A stretch of DNA of 64,000 nt from Paraburkholderia edwinii. Lineage in GTDB: Bacteria > Pseudomonadota > Gammaproteobacteria > Burkholderiales > Burkholderiaceae. Each line of letters begins with the position of its first letter. Within the stretch, counting starts at the first letter, position 1. The stretch covers positions 2,480,001 to 2,544,000 of the forward strand of contig NZ_CP080096.1 in assembly GCF_019428685.1 (NCBI RefSeq), read 5' to 3'. The position numbers were made by a program, and so were the translations under genes. The notes beneath the pieces were generated by a model. That model did no database searches. It was given only the letters and a program-made list of their open reading frames with translations, and was not told where the DNA came from. Shown in pieces: positions 46,716 to 55,005 of this stretch.

Positions 46716-47312
46716 GTTCGTCAATCATCCTGAGGGGTGGGGAACGGGGGCGGAAAACACGGCCAAGCGTGGTCGAGAAAAATGACTCTCTCGTGGCAGA
46801 CAATTTCTAAAAAAAATAGGTGTGCTGCATGACTGCGCTTAGCATTCCTGGATATCCGTTCAGCTTTATTTAGGATGCAAGTGCTTGTGCCGATTCGGTT
46901 TACCGTCCGACAAATAGTTCGTTATGCATGCAAGCAGCATCGACATAGCGGACATTGCCGCGCTTAAAATGCCGTGCTTTTTTGTTGAGGTGCTTTCCCT
47001 GGTGCACAGTCCCCAGGGTTGCTGATATTCGCGCGCGACGACCCATACGATGCACGATGGATAAGCTCGTGTGCGACCCGATCACCGACACGCGATGCAC
47101 GGCGAAAAGTCGGGTGGACGAATCGTGAGTTGTGCGACTGACACGCGGTCTTCACAAGCACACGCGATACTGCTTGAACATTCACGTTACAGGGTGCTCC
47201 CCGCGATACCCTATGCCGGCAACCCGACACGCGCTGTGCGTTTCGGGCATCATGGCGTGCCACGCCGTCGGCGTGGCACGACCATGACCCTCGCCGTTGC
47301 GGCTATCGACGT
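46716..47312. other. Intergenic region with a strong hairpin
   Basis: These 597 bp lie between the divergent phospholipase and chromate transporter genes. No gene is supported. The stretch 46790-46900 is AT-rich and may be the plc promoter. A perfect hairpin lies at 47256-47280. Confidence 0.5.
47256..47280. repeat. Perfect 11-bp hairpin upstream of chrA
   Basis: CGTGCCACGCC (47256-47266) and GGCGTGGCACG (47270-47280) form a perfect stem with a 3-base GTC loop, 32 bp before the chrA start. It could form a structure in the 5' leader, be a terminator upstream of chrA, or be an operator. Confidence 0.7.
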
Positions 47313-48584
47313 ATGGACACCTCCCCACTTCCGTCCGCGCCACGCGCGCGCCCGCGCGCTGCGCTCGAAGTACTCGCGGTATTTCTGCGGCTCGGGCTCA
47401 CGAGCTTCGGCGGACCGATCGCACACCTCGGATACTTTCGTCGCGAGTTCGTCGTAAGACGCAACTGGCTCGACGACCGTCGCTATTCGGATCTGGTCGG
47501 CGTCTGTCAGTTTCTGCCCGGACCGACGAGCAGCCAGGTCGGCTTTTCGATCGGGCTGCTGCGGGCGGGATGGCTCGGCGCGTTGGCCGCATGGTGCGGA
47601 TTCACGTTGCCGTCGGTGCTGTTGCTGCTCGGTTTTGCCGTGCTCGCGCCGCATCTGTCGGGCGGCATCGGCGATGGCCTCGTGCATGGGTTGAAGCTTG
47701 TCGCGGTGGCCGTCGTTGCGCAGGCCGTCTGGGATATGGCGCGGCGTTTGTGTCCGGATCGGCAGCGCGCCGCGATCGCGTTGTGCGCAATGGCGGTGCT
47801 CGGTGTGTTGACCGGCAGCGCGTATGCGCAACTCATTGCCATCGTGATTGGCGCACTGCTCGGCTTTGCGCTGTGTCGCGAGACGACGGCGTCGACGTCT
47901 TTATCGCAGTCGTTGCCGCTGTCGCCCGATCGAGCGCAACCTGCCGAACCAGTCGCTGACGCAGGGCTGCACATACCGCGTGCAGCCGGCCTGATCGCCC
48001 TGCTGCTCTTCTGCGTTCTATTGTTTGCGCTGCCCGCATTCACGCGCGCACACGACAGCCAGGCGTTGAAACTGTTCGACGCGTTCTATCGTTCAGGCGC
48101 GCTCGTATTCGGCGGTGGCCATGTCGTGCTGCCGCTTTTGCAACAGCAAACGGTCGCGACCGGCTGGGTCGCGTCGAATGACTTTCTTGCCGGTTATGGC
48201 GCCGCGCAGGCCGTGCCCGGTCCGCTTTTCACGTTCGCTGCTTATCTCGGCTGGATGACGACGTCGCCGCCCAACCACTGGATGGGCGCCGTCATTGCGA
48301 CGGTCGCGATCTTTCTGCCGGGCATGCTGCTCGTGCTCGCCGCGCTGCCGTGGTGGCAGTCGTTACGCGCGCGGCCGGCGGTGGCCGCGCTGCTTGCCGG
48401 CGTCAATGCCGCGGTAGTCGGATTGCTTGCGATGGCGCTGTATTCGCCGGTCTGGACGAGCGCGGTTCACGCCCCCATCGACTTCGCGGTCGCCGCGCTC
48501 GCCTTCATGCTGCTCGTGCGCTGGAATGCGCCACCGCTGGTGGTCGTCGCGCTGTGCGTGGCGGCGGGAGTGGTGACGGGCTAG
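47313..48584 (+). CDS. chrA: Chromate transporter ChrA
   Basis: This 423-residue membrane protein is a full-length two-domain CHR transporter. The repeated CHR motif appears once per half: FLRLGLTSFGGPIAHLGYFRRE with LPGPTSSQ, and FYRSGALVFGGGHVVLPLL with VPGPLFTFAAYLG. ChrA exports chromate by proton exchange. No chrB regulator is adjacent. A strong hairpin lies just upstream of the start. Its end is convergent with ohrR. Confidence 0.92.
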   Translation: MDTSPLPSAPRARPRAALEVLAVFLRLGLTSFGGPIAHLGYFRREFVVRRNWLDDRRYSDLVGVCQFLPGPTSSQVGFSIGLLRAGWLGALAAWCGFTLPSVLLLLGFAVLAPHLSGGIGDGLVHGLKLVAVAVVAQAVWDMARRLCPDRQRAAIALCAMAVLGVLTGSAYAQLIAIVIGALLGFALCRETTASTSLSQSLPLSPDRAQPAEPVADAGLHIPRAAGLIALLLFCVLLFALPAFTRAHDSQALKLFDAFYRSGALVFGGGHVVLPLLQQQTVATGWVASNDFLAGYGAAQAVPGPLFTFAAYLGWMTTSPPNHWMGAVIATVAIFLPGMLLVLAALPWWQSLRARPAVAALLAGVNAAVVGLLAMALYSPVWTSAVHAPIDFAVAALAFMLLVRWNAPPLVVVALCVAAGVVTG

Positions 48585-48613
48585 CGACAGGTGCAACGAC
48601 ACGCGTACTGACA

Positions 48614-48650
48614 GCCGCACTGCCTGGTGCAGTGCCAGGCGCACTGCGGC
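48614..48650. terminator. Interrupted inverted repeat between chrA and ohrR
   Basis: GCCGCA...GCCTGG and CCAGGC...TGCGGC form two 6-bp stems with an asymmetric bulge and a 7-base loop. The position between convergent genes fits a terminator, but no T-run is present. Confidence 0.35.
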
Positions 48651-48718
48651 GAAGCGCGCGTGAACGCACGAGCATGGATCGATCGTTCGCGACGCATGCC
48701 GCTCCCGCTCTCCCCGCC

Positions 48719-49339
48719 TCACTCGTTGTGCGTATGCTTGATCAGGTTGTCGCGCAAGGTCGTCACCGACTTCTGCAGCTTCCTGAATTCCTCTGCGTTC
48801 AACCCGGTCGCTTCGACGAGATTCCTGCCGAACGCGTTTTCGCGCAGATCGCGGCCGGCATCGGTCAGGCTAACGAGTACCTGCCGCTCGTCCGACGGAT
48901 CGCGCTGCCGGCGCAGATAACCCATCGCCTCGAGCTTCTTCAGGATCGGCGTCAACGTGTTCGACTCGAGAAACAGCCTTTCGCCGAGCGCGCTGACGGT
49001 CACGTTGCCCATCTCCCACAGCACGATGATCGTGATGTATTGCGTGTAGGTGAGACCGAGCTCGTCGAGAATCGGCCGGTACGCACGGCCGAACGCCAGG
49101 TTGGCCGAGTAGACGGCAAAACATAGATAGTCGGCCAGCCGCTGCGTCGATGGGTCGGATGCGTCGGTCGCGGCGTTGCTTCGGTCAGCCCGGTGTTCGG
49201 TTCGATGTTCTGCTGGTTCCGCGCGTTGTTCGGCTCGTTGTTCGTGGCGTTGCTCGGCTCGCTGGTCCGCAGCGGCCTTCGATGGCGAGCGCGGCTGGCT
49301 GTCGGCACCTGCACCCTTCGTACGTGACGTCTTCTTCAT
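48719..49339 (-). CDS. ohrR: OhrR-type MarR regulator with long basic N-terminal extension
   Basis: This 206-residue organic-peroxide sensor contains the reactive Cys in DYLCFAVYSANLAF and the MarR winged helix (VTVSALGERLFLESNTLTPILKKLEAMG). It is the protein's only Cys, so the single-Cys oxidation mechanism is likely. A 70-residue Arg/Glu/Gln-rich extension with HEQRAEQRAE repeats precedes the domain; OhrR is usually about 150 residues. GAGGTG before the ATG at 49339 supports this start. It is divergent from ohr, its probable target. Confidence 0.9.
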   Translation of the reverse strand: MKKTSRTKGAGADSQPRSPSKAAADQRAEQRHEQRAEQRAEPAEHRTEHRADRSNAATDASDPSTQRLADYLCFAVYSANLAFGRAYRPILDELGLTYTQYITIIVLWEMGNVTVSALGERLFLESNTLTPILKKLEAMGYLRRQRDPSDERQVLVSLTDAGRDLRENAFGRNLVEATGLNAEEFRKLQKSVTTLRDNLIKHTHNE

Positions 49340-49401
49340 CTGTATGCACCTCAGCGGCGTTCATCGGGTAGCCGCGTCATGGCTCAATAATACATCGGAT
49401 G

Positions 49402-49412
49402 CGATTTAATCG
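49402..49412. promoter_or_regulatory. OhrR operator, site 1
   Basis: CGATTTAATCG is an 11-bp palindrome close to the ohrR start. A second site with the same pattern (CGATTnAATCG) lies at 49458. OhrR sites in other bacteria are similar AT-centred palindromes. Confidence 0.65.
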
Positions 49413-49457
49413 AAAGTGCTTGACTTCGCGACGGACATCGACAATCATTCACGCATC

Positions 49458-49468
49458 CGATTCAATCG
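49458..49468. promoter_or_regulatory. OhrR operator, site 2
   Basis: CGATTCAATCG repeats the palindrome of site 1, 56 bp (centre to centre) away and nearer the ohr gene. Two sites in one divergent region suggest co-repression of ohrR and ohr. Confidence 0.65.
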
Positions 49469-49528
49469 CATGCGATATAAAAGCGAGAAATCGGCAGATA
49501 ACTTCTTATTTTCAAAAGGAACTTTGCC

Positions 49529-49942
49529 ATGTCGCGCATCGAAAAAGTGCTGTACACGGGTCAAACGCACACGACCGGCGGCCGTAACGGCGCGTCGCGC
49601 AGCTCGGACGGCAACCTCGATATCCAGCTTTCCCCGCCCGGAACCGGTACCGGCACGAACCCGGAGCAACTGTTCGCGGCCGGCTGGTCGGCCTGCTTTA
49701 TCGGCGCGATGAACCGCGCGGCCGCCGCGCAGAAGGTGGTGCTGCCGAAAAATCTGGCCGTCGACGCGGAAGTCGATCTCGGCACGACCGGCAACGACTA
49801 TTTCCTGCAGGCGCGGCTGAACGTCAGCCTGCCCGGGCTCGCGCCTGAGGTTGCGCGTGCAGTCGTCGATGGCGCCCATCAGCTGTGCCCGTATTCGAAG
49901 GCGACGCGCGGCAACATCGACGTGACGATCAACGTGGTCTGA
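49529..49942 (+). CDS. ohr: Organic hydroperoxide resistance protein Ohr
   Basis: This 137-residue OsmC-family peroxidase reduces organic hydroperoxides. Both catalytic Cys residues are in place: AGWSACFIGAM and HQLCPYSKATRGN. The N-terminal EKVLYTGQTHTTGGRNG is typical. It is divergent from ohrR, and two OhrR-like operators lie between them. AAAGGA lies about eight bases before the ATG. Confidence 0.95.
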   Translation: MSRIEKVLYTGQTHTTGGRNGASRSSDGNLDIQLSPPGTGTGTNPEQLFAAGWSACFIGAMNRAAAAQKVVLPKNLAVDAEVDLGTTGNDYFLQARLNVSLPGLAPEVARAVVDGAHQLCPYSKATRGNIDVTINVV

Positions 49943-49946
49943 GCGC

Positions 49947-49976
49947 TGCGTTGCGTTGCGTTGCGTTGCGTTGCGT
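49947..49976. repeat. Pentanucleotide repeat downstream of ohr
   Basis: Six perfect copies of TGCGT lie at 49947-49976, starting 5 bp after the ohr stop codon. Confidence 0.9.
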
Positions 49977-50025
49977 TCAGAACCGAATCCCTTTGCCCCT
50001 TTTATCGAACATCAGGAGTTTGCTC

Positions 50026-50334
50026 ATGAAGACCACCCTTTTTGCCGCCCTGCTTGCCGCTTCCGCCACGTTGGCCACCGTTGCCGCTCCCGCTTTTGCG
50101 AGCAGCTATGGGCCGGCGCCGTTTTACCGCCCATCGGTCAGCGATGCGCGGCCCGTACCGCAAGCGGCTCAAGGCACGCAAGGCGCGGCCGAACCCGCGA
50201 TGACCACTGCGGCCAACGATGCCGATGCCGACAATGCGCGGCAATCGTATGGCGGCGTTAGCGACGGCAGCTCGCAGGCGGATGCGCGCCGGAGCTTGAC
50301 GCCGTGGCAACGTGGGCTGTTTGCGCACCATTGA
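50026..50334 (+). CDS. Small secreted protein of unknown function
   Basis: This 102-residue protein has an N-terminal signal peptide (KTTLFAALLAASATLATVAAPAFA). The rest is polar (NDADADNARQSYGGVSDG) and ends SLTPWQRGLFAHH. AGGAG lies before the ATG at 50026. It probably is periplasmic. The size and composition resemble small exported Burkholderia proteins, but no family was recognised. Confidence 0.7.
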   Translation: MKTTLFAALLAASATLATVAAPAFASSYGPAPFYRPSVSDARPVPQAAQGTQGAAEPAMTTAANDADADNARQSYGGVSDGSSQADARRSLTPWQRGLFAHH

Positions 50335-50755
<421 letters not shown>

Positions 50756-51229
50756 TTACGACTGCGAATCCAGTTGCGCGACTGCCGTCAGTTGCCGGAA
50801 ATGATGGCGCCACAGTGTCGCCCCGAGCTCGCCGCTTCGGTCGAGCGACGAACCGACGGTCAGATCGGTGACGAGCGTCGGGCTCAGCCCTGCATCGAAC
50901 AACATAAAGCCCGCGCCCAGCACACAGGTTTCGGTCTGCATGCCGCACACGAGGACGCGCGCGGGCTGCTGCGCAATCAGATAGTCGATCATCTCGCGCG
51001 GCGGCAAGTACCCATATTTGATGAACACGCGGTCGGCAGCGACAAGGCTCTCGTCGTCGGGCGCCGGATGCCAGCCTAGCTGGCGCGCGAACGGCGTGCA
51101 GCTCTCATCGTGCCGCTCCACGGTTGCGACCGACGGCATCCGTTTTGCCAGCGCGCGAATACCGGTCACGAGCCAGTCGGGCGGCGTGAACGACGGCTGC
51201 ACGTCGACGACGAGAAGCATGTCGCGCAT
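50756..51229 (-). CDS. Isochorismatase-family cysteine hydrolase
   Basis: This 157-residue hydrolase has the family catalytic triad. The Asp is in LLVVDVQPSF, the Lys in FIKYGYLPP, and the nucleophilic Cys in MQTETCVLGAG. It is shorter than nicotinamidases (about 180-210). Substrates of small family members vary. Start at the ATG at 51229 or 51220; the first is used here. It lies 72 bp downstream of tssJ on the same strand and may be expressed by read-through. Confidence 0.8.
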   Translation of the reverse strand: MRDMLLVVDVQPSFTPPDWLVTGIRALAKRMPSVATVERHDESCTPFARQLGWHPAPDDESLVAADRVFIKYGYLPPREMIDYLIAQQPARVLVCGMQTETCVLGAGFMLFDAGLSPTLVTDLTVGSSLDRSGELGATLWRHHFRQLTAVAQLDSQS

Positions 51230-51301
51230 GGAAGGTGGCTCCGGCTACGGTGTTGTATGTGGTTGCGCGTGGAGATGACTGGCTGGAAGTGGCATTGTCC
51301 A

Positions 51302-51874
51302 TCACCGCGACCGGTTCTGCACGTCGTCACCTGCCACAAGCAGACTCTGATCGACGAGTTCCAGCTTCAACGGCTTGTCCGGGTCAAGCTGCTTCTTGTC
51401 GATCACGCGTTTCCATGCGCCGTCGCTGCCCGGTTCACGATAGAACGCCACCACCGCGACGAACTTCGTTTCGGGCTGCAACGGCTGCGAAAGACTCGCC
51501 GACGCGCCCGGGTTCAGCACCGTTGACAGGCTCGCCGCCTGCAGATCCTGCGCGAGCACGGTGCGATCGTTCTTCAGCAGATCGTCGTACGATGCGCCGT
51601 CGAACAGCTTGCGATCCTTCAGTTGCAACACGCGCACTGCAACCGATGTCGCGCGGCCCGCGTCGTCCGGGTTCAGCGATGCGCGCGCGGTCAGGTCGAT
51701 ATCGACCCTCTTCACCTGCTTGTAGAACACCGCGCGATACGCGCTCGCCGACGAGTCGGAGACACTCTGCCATGCTCCGCACGCCGATAGCAGCGTCGCG
51801 CACGCGAGCATCGCCGGCCGCGCACAGGCCGCCGCAGCAATACGGATAAACATGACGCTTCGTCGATCACGCAT
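51302..51874 (-). CDS. tssJ: Type VI secretion lipoprotein TssJ
   Basis: This 190-residue lipoprotein anchors the TssJLM membrane complex to the outer membrane. A signal with lipobox (LLSAC) is followed by a beta-sandwich domain (KRVDIDLTARASLNPDDAGRATSVAVRVLQLKD), which is family-like. Start at ATG 51874 overlaps the tssG stop by 8 bp; ATG 51853 is an alternative. It is the last gene of the visible cluster. Confidence 0.9.
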   Translation of the reverse strand: MRDRRSVMFIRIAAAACARPAMLACATLLSACGAWQSVSDSSASAYRAVFYKQVKRVDIDLTARASLNPDDAGRATSVAVRVLQLKDRKLFDGASYDDLLKNDRTVLAQDLQAASLSTVLNPGASASLSQPLQPETKFVAVVAFYREPGSDGAWKRVIDKKQLDPDKPLKLELVDQSLLVAGDDVQNRSR

Positions 51875-53123
51875 GATGTGAGCCCCGACTGGTGTTCGGC
51901 CCGGACGCCGGAAAGGCTTCGCAGACGCCGAGGTTGATATGAATGAGGCGCTCGTCGCTGGCCGGTAGAACGGTGGTCCAGCCGAGGCGCGGCGCGGGAG
52001 CGGCGTTCGGCGAATCTGGCGCGGCCGGCGTACCCAGCGTGTGCAGCGTGCCGATCTTCGGCTGCGGCGCGAGCGTCGACGGAATCGTCATGCGCAGATG
52101 CACGTCGGCCTTGACGCCGGCATAAAGCCGCACATAGGCGCAGAGTTCGCGATGCAGCCACGCGCCCGGCAGCAGATCGTGCGCCTGTCTGGCGTCGACG
52201 GGACGCAGCGTCGCGCGCACCGCGCGGCTGCGATAGACCATGCGCTTGCCGAGCACATAGCCGCGGCCCAGTCCGCGCCGGCCGCCTTCGCACGCGGCCG
52301 CCCCGCCTTGCGCAGCCGACGACGTCAACGGATCGGGCGCACCGGCCTGCGTCGCAACGGGCCAGAACTCGTCGACGCGCACCTGCACGCCCGGGGCCGC
52401 CAGCGCGATCACGCCCGCGAGCCCTTCGGGCGTGCGCGTGCGCTGAATCAGCAGGCCCAACAACGCGAGCATCCGCGAGGCGGGCAGGCCAGCGCGCGCG
52501 GGCTTGTCGCCCCATCCGAAGCCCGCGAGGCAGAGCAGATTGAGCGAATGCGCGTCGACGCCGCCCGCGCGAAAGCTTTCCGGATAGCGATACTTCTTCC
52601 ACGCGCGGAACAGGAGCGTGACGAACCGGTGATTGAACTGATCGAGAAATGCCTCGAGCGCTTCATGCCCTTCTTCGCGCAACGCGATGTCGTCGATCAT
52701 ATGCGGCGGCATCGCGGCGTCCACGCCGTAAAGGCCCATGAAGGTCGTGCGAACCGTCGGTGGCACGGGCCGGTGAGCATCGCGATACGGATCGCGATCC
52801 TGGGCATGGTCACGATAAGCGTCGCTTTCGTGGCTGCGGCGAGTTTCGTGAATGCTGTGATTGCTGCGATTGCCGTAACTAACGTGACTTTCGTAGCTGT
52901 CGTCGAATTCCACCGCGGCGACTTCGCCGGCCGGGAAACCGAGCCTCGGCCGCGGACGGAACCGGACCGGCTCGTGCTCGACCGTGTCGCGCGTGCCGAA
53001 CCCCGGAAGCGCCGGCGCGCGCATTTCGAACAGCCTGCACAGCTGCATGAAACTCATATGCGGCGCGCGCGCGAGCAGCGCCACGACGAGCGGTTCGAGC
53101 GCGGGCAGATCGACCGGCTTCAT
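51867..53123 (-). CDS. tssG: Type VI secretion baseplate protein TssG
   Basis: This 418-residue protein belongs to the TssG (VasB/ImpH) family. The N-terminal region includes SFMQLCRLFEMR and the mid part IALREEGHEALEAFLDQFNHRFVTLLFRAWKKYRY, both typical. A His/Arg/Asp-rich insert (residues about 76-119) is not expected in the family. TssG joins TssF and TssK in the baseplate wedge. Its ATG overlaps the tssF stop (ATGA) and its stop overlaps tssJ. Confidence 0.93.
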   Translation of the reverse strand: MKPVDLPALEPLVVALLARAPHMSFMQLCRLFEMRAPALPGFGTRDTVEHEPVRFRPRPRLGFPAGEVAAVEFDDSYESHVSYGNRSNHSIHETRRSHESDAYRDHAQDRDPYRDAHRPVPPTVRTTFMGLYGVDAAMPPHMIDDIALREEGHEALEAFLDQFNHRFVTLLFRAWKKYRYPESFRAGGVDAHSLNLLCLAGFGWGDKPARAGLPASRMLALLGLLIQRTRTPEGLAGVIALAAPGVQVRVDEFWPVATQAGAPDPLTSSAAQGGAAACEGGRRGLGRGYVLGKRMVYRSRAVRATLRPVDARQAHDLLPGAWLHRELCAYVRLYAGVKADVHLRMTIPSTLAPQPKIGTLHTLGTPAAPDSPNAAPAPRLGWTTVLPASDERLIHINLGVCEAFPASGPNTSRGSHHA

Positions 53124-54934
53124 AGCACCGCCCTTTGCGCCTTGCTGCGCGGCCACCCGGTACGGGCCTTCGACGGCAGACTCACGATCGACAGCTTCGT
53201 GAACAGGTTGATTTCCGCGTACAGCGCGAAAAAGCGATGCAGCAGCTCGCCGAACAGCATCACGTCGCCGTCGCCGGCGAACGCATGCGAATCGAGCGTC
53301 ACCTCGATATGCACGCCGCGCTCGACCGCGCCGCCCGACACTTCTTCGAGCAGTTCCTGCGACACCGACAGAATGCCGGCCAGGCGCCTGCGGTTCAGCT
53401 CGTCGTCGGTCCAGTCGTAAAGCGCGAGCGTGCCGCGCAGTGTTTCCGCGTCCATCATCGACAGGAAGTTCGGCGCCAGATGCGACAGCAGACGCCACTG
53501 GAAACGGTCGCCAGTCGGCGGATGCAACGGCAGCGTCGGCGCGACGAGATTGCGCACGGCGGCAACATTGGGCGTGCTCTCGCCCAGCTCGTGGATACTG
53601 GCCTCGCGCAACGCTTTGCGCGGCAGCATGCCGTTCGTGCCGGTCACGCGTAGCGACAGACTTTCCGGCGGCAGTGTCTCGGCCGATTCCCACGCATGAC
53701 CACCGAGCACGACCCACGTCTCGTGCAGACCGCTGACGCCGGGCCGCACGCGCGTATGAAAGTAGCGCTCCGGCGCTTCGTGGCGCAGCATGCCGCCGCG
53801 ATGGCGGAACGTCGTGAACGGCACATACTCGTACCGTTCGGCCGTGGTGTGGTCGAACGACTCGATCGCGTCGACCGAGTAGGTTTCGATATGCTCGCCA
53901 TAACGGCCGGCGGGCACGACGCGGTACTCGGTTTCGTGATGATTGGCCTCGATCGTTTCCGCATCGAGCCGGAACAGATTGATGACGGGCGTGCAGAAAA
54001 GCCGCACGTTTTCCGCGCTGAAACGCTGATCCGACGGGAAGGCGTGCTTCAGAACAAACTCGAGCTCGAAATGTGTGGACTGCGCCGGCAACTTCGCGAT
54101 CTCGAGCCCGCACAGGTCGACGAACAGAAATTTTTCGCGGAATGTGAAGTACTCGAGCAGCAACTGATAGCCGGAAAACGCCGCGTCGGCTTTCGGCCAC
54201 AGACGCTCTTCAGCCGAGAAGCCAGCGGGCTCGACCGTCACGCCGGCAAGCGGCTGCGCTTCGCCGTCGCGTACGCCAGCAATGCGCCACGCGACCGTAT
54301 CGATCTCACGCGTCAGCGCGAGATGCATCGCGAACGCGGTCGGCAGATCGGCGTTCAGATACAGGCGCAGCCGCGACAAATGGGTTGCCTCGCGGCGCGC
54401 TGAAGCATGCAGCGCAAAACCAAGGCGGATGACCGAGCGGCCATCGTGGCGCACGGCCGCCCCGGCATGCGTGAGCACGAGCGGCTGAAGCGCGACCGCC
54501 TGCGTCGTGCGATATTCGCATTGAACCGTCTTCGGCGTCATGCCTTCGGCACCGGCCGGCGGCGCGATCGCCACCGGCGCCGAACGCACGGGCACGCCCG
54601 CGGGCACCATCTCGGTTTTCTGCAGCTTTTCGTCGGGCGGCACGAGCTGGACCACGGAAAGCGATGGAATCATCCGCAAATAGTGCGGCCATAGCAGGCT
54701 CACGAGCCCTTCGGTCAGCTCCGGCAACTCGTCGTCGAGCTTTTGCTGAAGCCGGCCGGTCAGGAAGGCGAAGCCCTCGAACAGGCGCTCGACGTACGGA
54801 TCGCGATCGCCGACGCGATCGAGGTTCAGCATTCGCGCGCGGTCCGGGTGGGCTTTCGCAAAGGCGAGGCCGGACTCGCGCAGGTAGCGCATTTCCGCTT
54901 CGTAATAGCGCAAGATCGGATCGTCGTTTTCCAT
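53120..54934 (-). CDS. tssF: Type VI secretion baseplate protein TssF
   Basis: This 604-residue protein is TssF (VasA/ImpG). The start DPILRYYEAEMRYLRESG and the AFLTGRLQQKLDDELPELTEGLVSLLWPHYLR stretch identify it. TssF forms the core of the baseplate wedge with TssG. It is translationally coupled to tssG. A GT-rich gap of 71 bp separates it from tssA. Confidence 0.95.
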   Translation of the reverse strand: MENDDPILRYYEAEMRYLRESGLAFAKAHPDRARMLNLDRVGDRDPYVERLFEGFAFLTGRLQQKLDDELPELTEGLVSLLWPHYLRMIPSLSVVQLVPPDEKLQKTEMVPAGVPVRSAPVAIAPPAGAEGMTPKTVQCEYRTTQAVALQPLVLTHAGAAVRHDGRSVIRLGFALHASARREATHLSRLRLYLNADLPTAFAMHLALTREIDTVAWRIAGVRDGEAQPLAGVTVEPAGFSAEERLWPKADAAFSGYQLLLEYFTFREKFLFVDLCGLEIAKLPAQSTHFELEFVLKHAFPSDQRFSAENVRLFCTPVINLFRLDAETIEANHHETEYRVVPAGRYGEHIETYSVDAIESFDHTTAERYEYVPFTTFRHRGGMLRHEAPERYFHTRVRPGVSGLHETWVVLGGHAWESAETLPPESLSLRVTGTNGMLPRKALREASIHELGESTPNVAAVRNLVAPTLPLHPPTGDRFQWRLLSHLAPNFLSMMDAETLRGTLALYDWTDDELNRRRLAGILSVSQELLEEVSGGAVERGVHIEVTLDSHAFAGDGDVMLFGELLHRFFALYAEINLFTKLSIVSLPSKARTGWPRSKAQRAVL

Positions 54935-55005
54935 CTACGTACGTGGTTGTATGGGGTTGTGTGAGGTTGCGATTGGTGTGTCTGGTTGGGCGCCGTGGTC
55001 CGCAG

